The notes under the pieces: model-generated
The model's database searches: none
Told to the model about the DNA's origin: nothing
The model's input: only the letters and a program-made list of their open reading frames with translations
Position numbers and translations under genes: made by a program
Assembly: GCA_023384025.1 (NCBI GenBank)
Contig: JAHDXX010000059.1
Location: 1-14,523, forward strand
Source: Sphingomonadaceae bacterium
Lineage (GTDB): Bacteria; Pseudomonadota; Alphaproteobacteria; Sphingomonadales; Sphingomonadaceae
DNA: 14,523 nucleotides
Direction of reading: 5' to 3'
Shown: piece after piece, positions 12,927 to 14,523 of the stretch
How the letters are laid out: each line of letters starts with the position of its first letter
How positions within the stretch are numbered: position 1 is the stretch's first letter

Positions 12927-14523
12927 ATGCGCTCCCTCCTTCGGTATTCTGTACCCTATCCAGCAGATTCGCCAAGGCCTTGTCTTGCGGATGGCGCGCC
13001 ACGACCCCGGCAATCACCTGTTCCGCCTGCTTGCGGTCGCTCCCCATAAGGATCGACGCCTGTACCAGCGCTTTACGATCCTCATCCGGGAAATCGGGGG
13101 CCGGTTCGAACAGATCGACCGGCTTGGCCCGCCCGCGCAAGACCACTGTACCCATCGCGCGCCACCAGTCCAAGCCGGATTTTTCCATGAACTCGCGGCT
13201 GGCCATGACCGAAGAGTCGAGCGGCTTGTTGGCCGATTCGAGCCGGGCTGCGGTGTTCATCGAATCGCCCAGCGCGGTGTACTGGATGCGATTGTCACCT
13301 CCGAAATTGCCAACCACCGCCTCGCCATAGTGCAGGCCGACGCGGGTCTTGCCGATCTTGGGCAAGTTGGGGTCCATCGCCGCAATTTCCTCGCGGAAGG
13401 CTTCACCCGCCTGCCAGATGGCATAGCCGCAGCGTGCCGCCCGCTCGCCATCATCCGGTTTGGCGATCGGCGCGCCCCAGAACGCCACCACTGCATCCCC
13501 GATGAACTTGTCGATCACCCCGCCATGGTCGAGCACGACCTGGCTGAGCATCTCCAGATAGCGGTTGATGATCACCGCGACCATTTCCGGCTCCAGCGCG
13601 TGGCTCATCTTGGTGAAGCCCTCGAGGTCGGAAAACAGCACGAAGATCTGCTTCTTCTCGCCATGGAGCGAGAGCAGCTTGGGGTTGTCGATGATCTCCT
13701 GCGCCATCTCCCGCGGCAGGTACTTGCCCAGGGCCCCTTGCGCGAAATTGCGTTGCACCGCCCCCGATGCGCGGGCCGCCGAGGTCACTGCGGTAAAAGC
13801 GACAATCCAGCCCAGAATCCAGCCAACTCCCGGCACGCCATGGGTATCGACGTGTTGCAGCTGCATGGCGAAGGGGACACCGAGCATGACCGCGAACTGG
13901 ACTCCCAGCAGCACGTAGACCCGCCAGTTGCCCCATTCGAGCAGTCCGGTCAGCACCGCCATGACCACAACCAGGGCGGCCAGCACCCACAGAGTGATCG
14001 AAAGCGGACGGGGCAGCGCCTTGCCGTCGAGCATCTGCGAAATGCTGGTGGCATGGAACTCGATCCCGGGCGGTTCGATCGTGCCCATCGCCTGCGTCAG
14101 CGGGGTCGAGAGCCGGTCGACATCGACAATGTCCCCGCCAAGCAGGACATACTTGCCGCGTACCTGTTCCGCGAGTGCAGCTTTCAGCTCGGGGATCTCG
14201 GTGAGCGCGGGATCGGAAAAGGTGTCGATCGGAAGATAGGAGTAGACCGGGCGGGTCGGATCGTCGGGCAGCTGGTAACGCACCGCCCCCTCGTACCCGG
14301 GCAAGGTCTGGCGCGCGTCTCCGGCCGCCTTGAGCATGGCCCGCCCGAGCAGGTCTGGCTGGCCGTCAACGATCTCGGGCCACAAACGCGTGGTGCCGAA
14401 CGAATTGCTCAGCTTGACGCTGGCGGGGAAGGCGTTGCTCCCTTCGAGCCGGGCAAGGAACTGCTTGAGGTACTGTTCCTGCTCGTAACCGATATTGCCT
14501 TCGTTGAGCGCGGTGTCGGCATA
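12913..14523 (-). CDS. CHASE2-domain class III adenylate/guanylate cyclase, 5' end off the window
   Basis: The frame is open from the right edge to TAG at 12913-12915, giving 536 residues without the N-terminus. From the edge it shows the end of a CHASE2 periplasmic sensor (GKYVLLGGDIVDVDRLSTP and the region EPPGIEFHATSISQMLDG are typical), three transmembrane segments (about 13785-13995), and a class III nucleotidyl cyclase domain. The metal-binding Asp residues are in FSDLEGFT (codon at 13629) and IGDAVVAFWGAP (13497). The purine-selecting Lys (13509) and Asp (13266) match adenylate rather than guanylate cyclases. The transition-state Asn (13257) and Arg (13245) in NTAARLE are intact. The expected reaction is ATP to cAMP on the cytoplasmic face, controlled by a periplasmic signal. 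A short helical tail follows. A TTG at 14385 is not the start, since CHASE2 sequence continues to the edge. The 3' end overlaps the FecR-like gene by 14 nt. Confidence 0.94.
   Translation of the reverse strand, partial: YADTALNEGNIGYEQEQYLKQFLARLEGSNAFPASVKLSNSFGTTRLWPEIVDGQPDLLGRAMLKAAGDARQTLPGYEGAVRYQLPDDPTRPVYSYLPIDTFSDPALTEIPELKAALAEQVRGKYVLLGGDIVDVDRLSTPLTQAMGTIEPPGIEFHATSISQMLDGKALPRPLSITLWVLAALVVVMAVLTGLLEWGNWRVYVLLGVQFAVMLGVPFAMQLQHVDTHGVPGVGWILGWIVAFTAVTSAARASGAVQRNFAQGALGKYLPREMAQEIIDNPKLLSLHGEKKQIFVLFSDLEGFTKMSHALEPEMVAVIINRYLEMLSQVVLDHGGVIDKFIGDAVVAFWGAPIAKPDDGERAARCGYAIWQAGEAFREEIAAMDPNLPKIGKTRVGLHYGEAVVGNFGGDNRIQYTALGDSMNTAARLESANKPLDSSVMASREFMEKSGLDWWRAMGTVVLRGRAKPVDLFEPAPDFPDEDRKALVQASILMGSDRKQAEQVIAGVVARHPQDKALANLLDRVQNTEGGSAYVLG
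12935..12941 (-). promoter_or_regulatory. Strong Shine-Dalgarno for the FecR-like gene
   Basis: The minus strand reads AAGGAGG, a near-perfect match to the 16S rRNA tail, 8 nt before the ATG at 12926. It lies inside the last codons of the cyclase gene and fixes the start of the downstream protein. Confidence 0.8.

Noticed and set aside
12913..14385. TTG at 14385 as start of the cyclase
   Set aside because: The frame continues without a stop to the window edge and the upstream residues are needed to complete the CHASE2 domain.

Overview
The window is GC-rich, gene-dense DNA (well over 60% GC by eye, almost no intergenic space). It is bacterial and Gram-negative: it encodes an outer-membrane beta-barrel, a lipoprotein and several exported c-type cytochromes. 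Protein style and gene company suggest an alphaproteobacterium, possibly Sphingomonadales/Erythrobacteraceae. That placement is inference from memory of similar proteins, not from a marker gene. I see no rRNA, tRNA, CRISPR array, insertion sequence or phage gene.

Layout. Two transcription units converge near 2.1 kb. The short plus-strand unit (1-2088) enters from the left edge. It holds the 3' part of a multiheme cytochrome with at least ten CXXCH motifs, then a calcineurin-like metallophosphoesterase of the cyclic-nucleotide phosphodiesterase (CpdA/GpdQ) type. The long minus-strand unit fills the rest and reads right to left: a CHASE2 adenylate/guanylate cyclase (5' end off the window), a small exported FecR-like protein, a 145-bp gap, a five-heme cytochrome with one CX4CH site, a lipoprotein with two GlcG/HbpS-like domains, a 684-residue outer-membrane barrel, a 1398-residue ten-heme cytochrome with a C-terminal LVIVD-type beta-propeller, and a small antibiotic-biosynthesis-monooxygenase (ABM)-fold protein. 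Genes in this unit abut or overlap: there are two TGATG overlaps, one TAG-ATG abutment and one 14-nt overlap.

Interpretation. The five genes from 12067 down to 2121 look like one co-translated electron-transfer module. It pairs periplasmic or surface multiheme cytochromes with a dedicated outer-membrane barrel, which is the logic of porin-cytochrome conduits such as MtrAB/PioAB. The parts are not recognisably those families, and a beta-propeller and a haem-binding-type lipoprotein are added. At least 25 haem sites are encoded in 14.5 kb. A cyclic-nucleotide synthase and a candidate cyclic-nucleotide hydrolase flank the module, which suggests that cAMP signalling is tied to it. Substrate, direction of electron flow and final partner cannot be read from the sequence.
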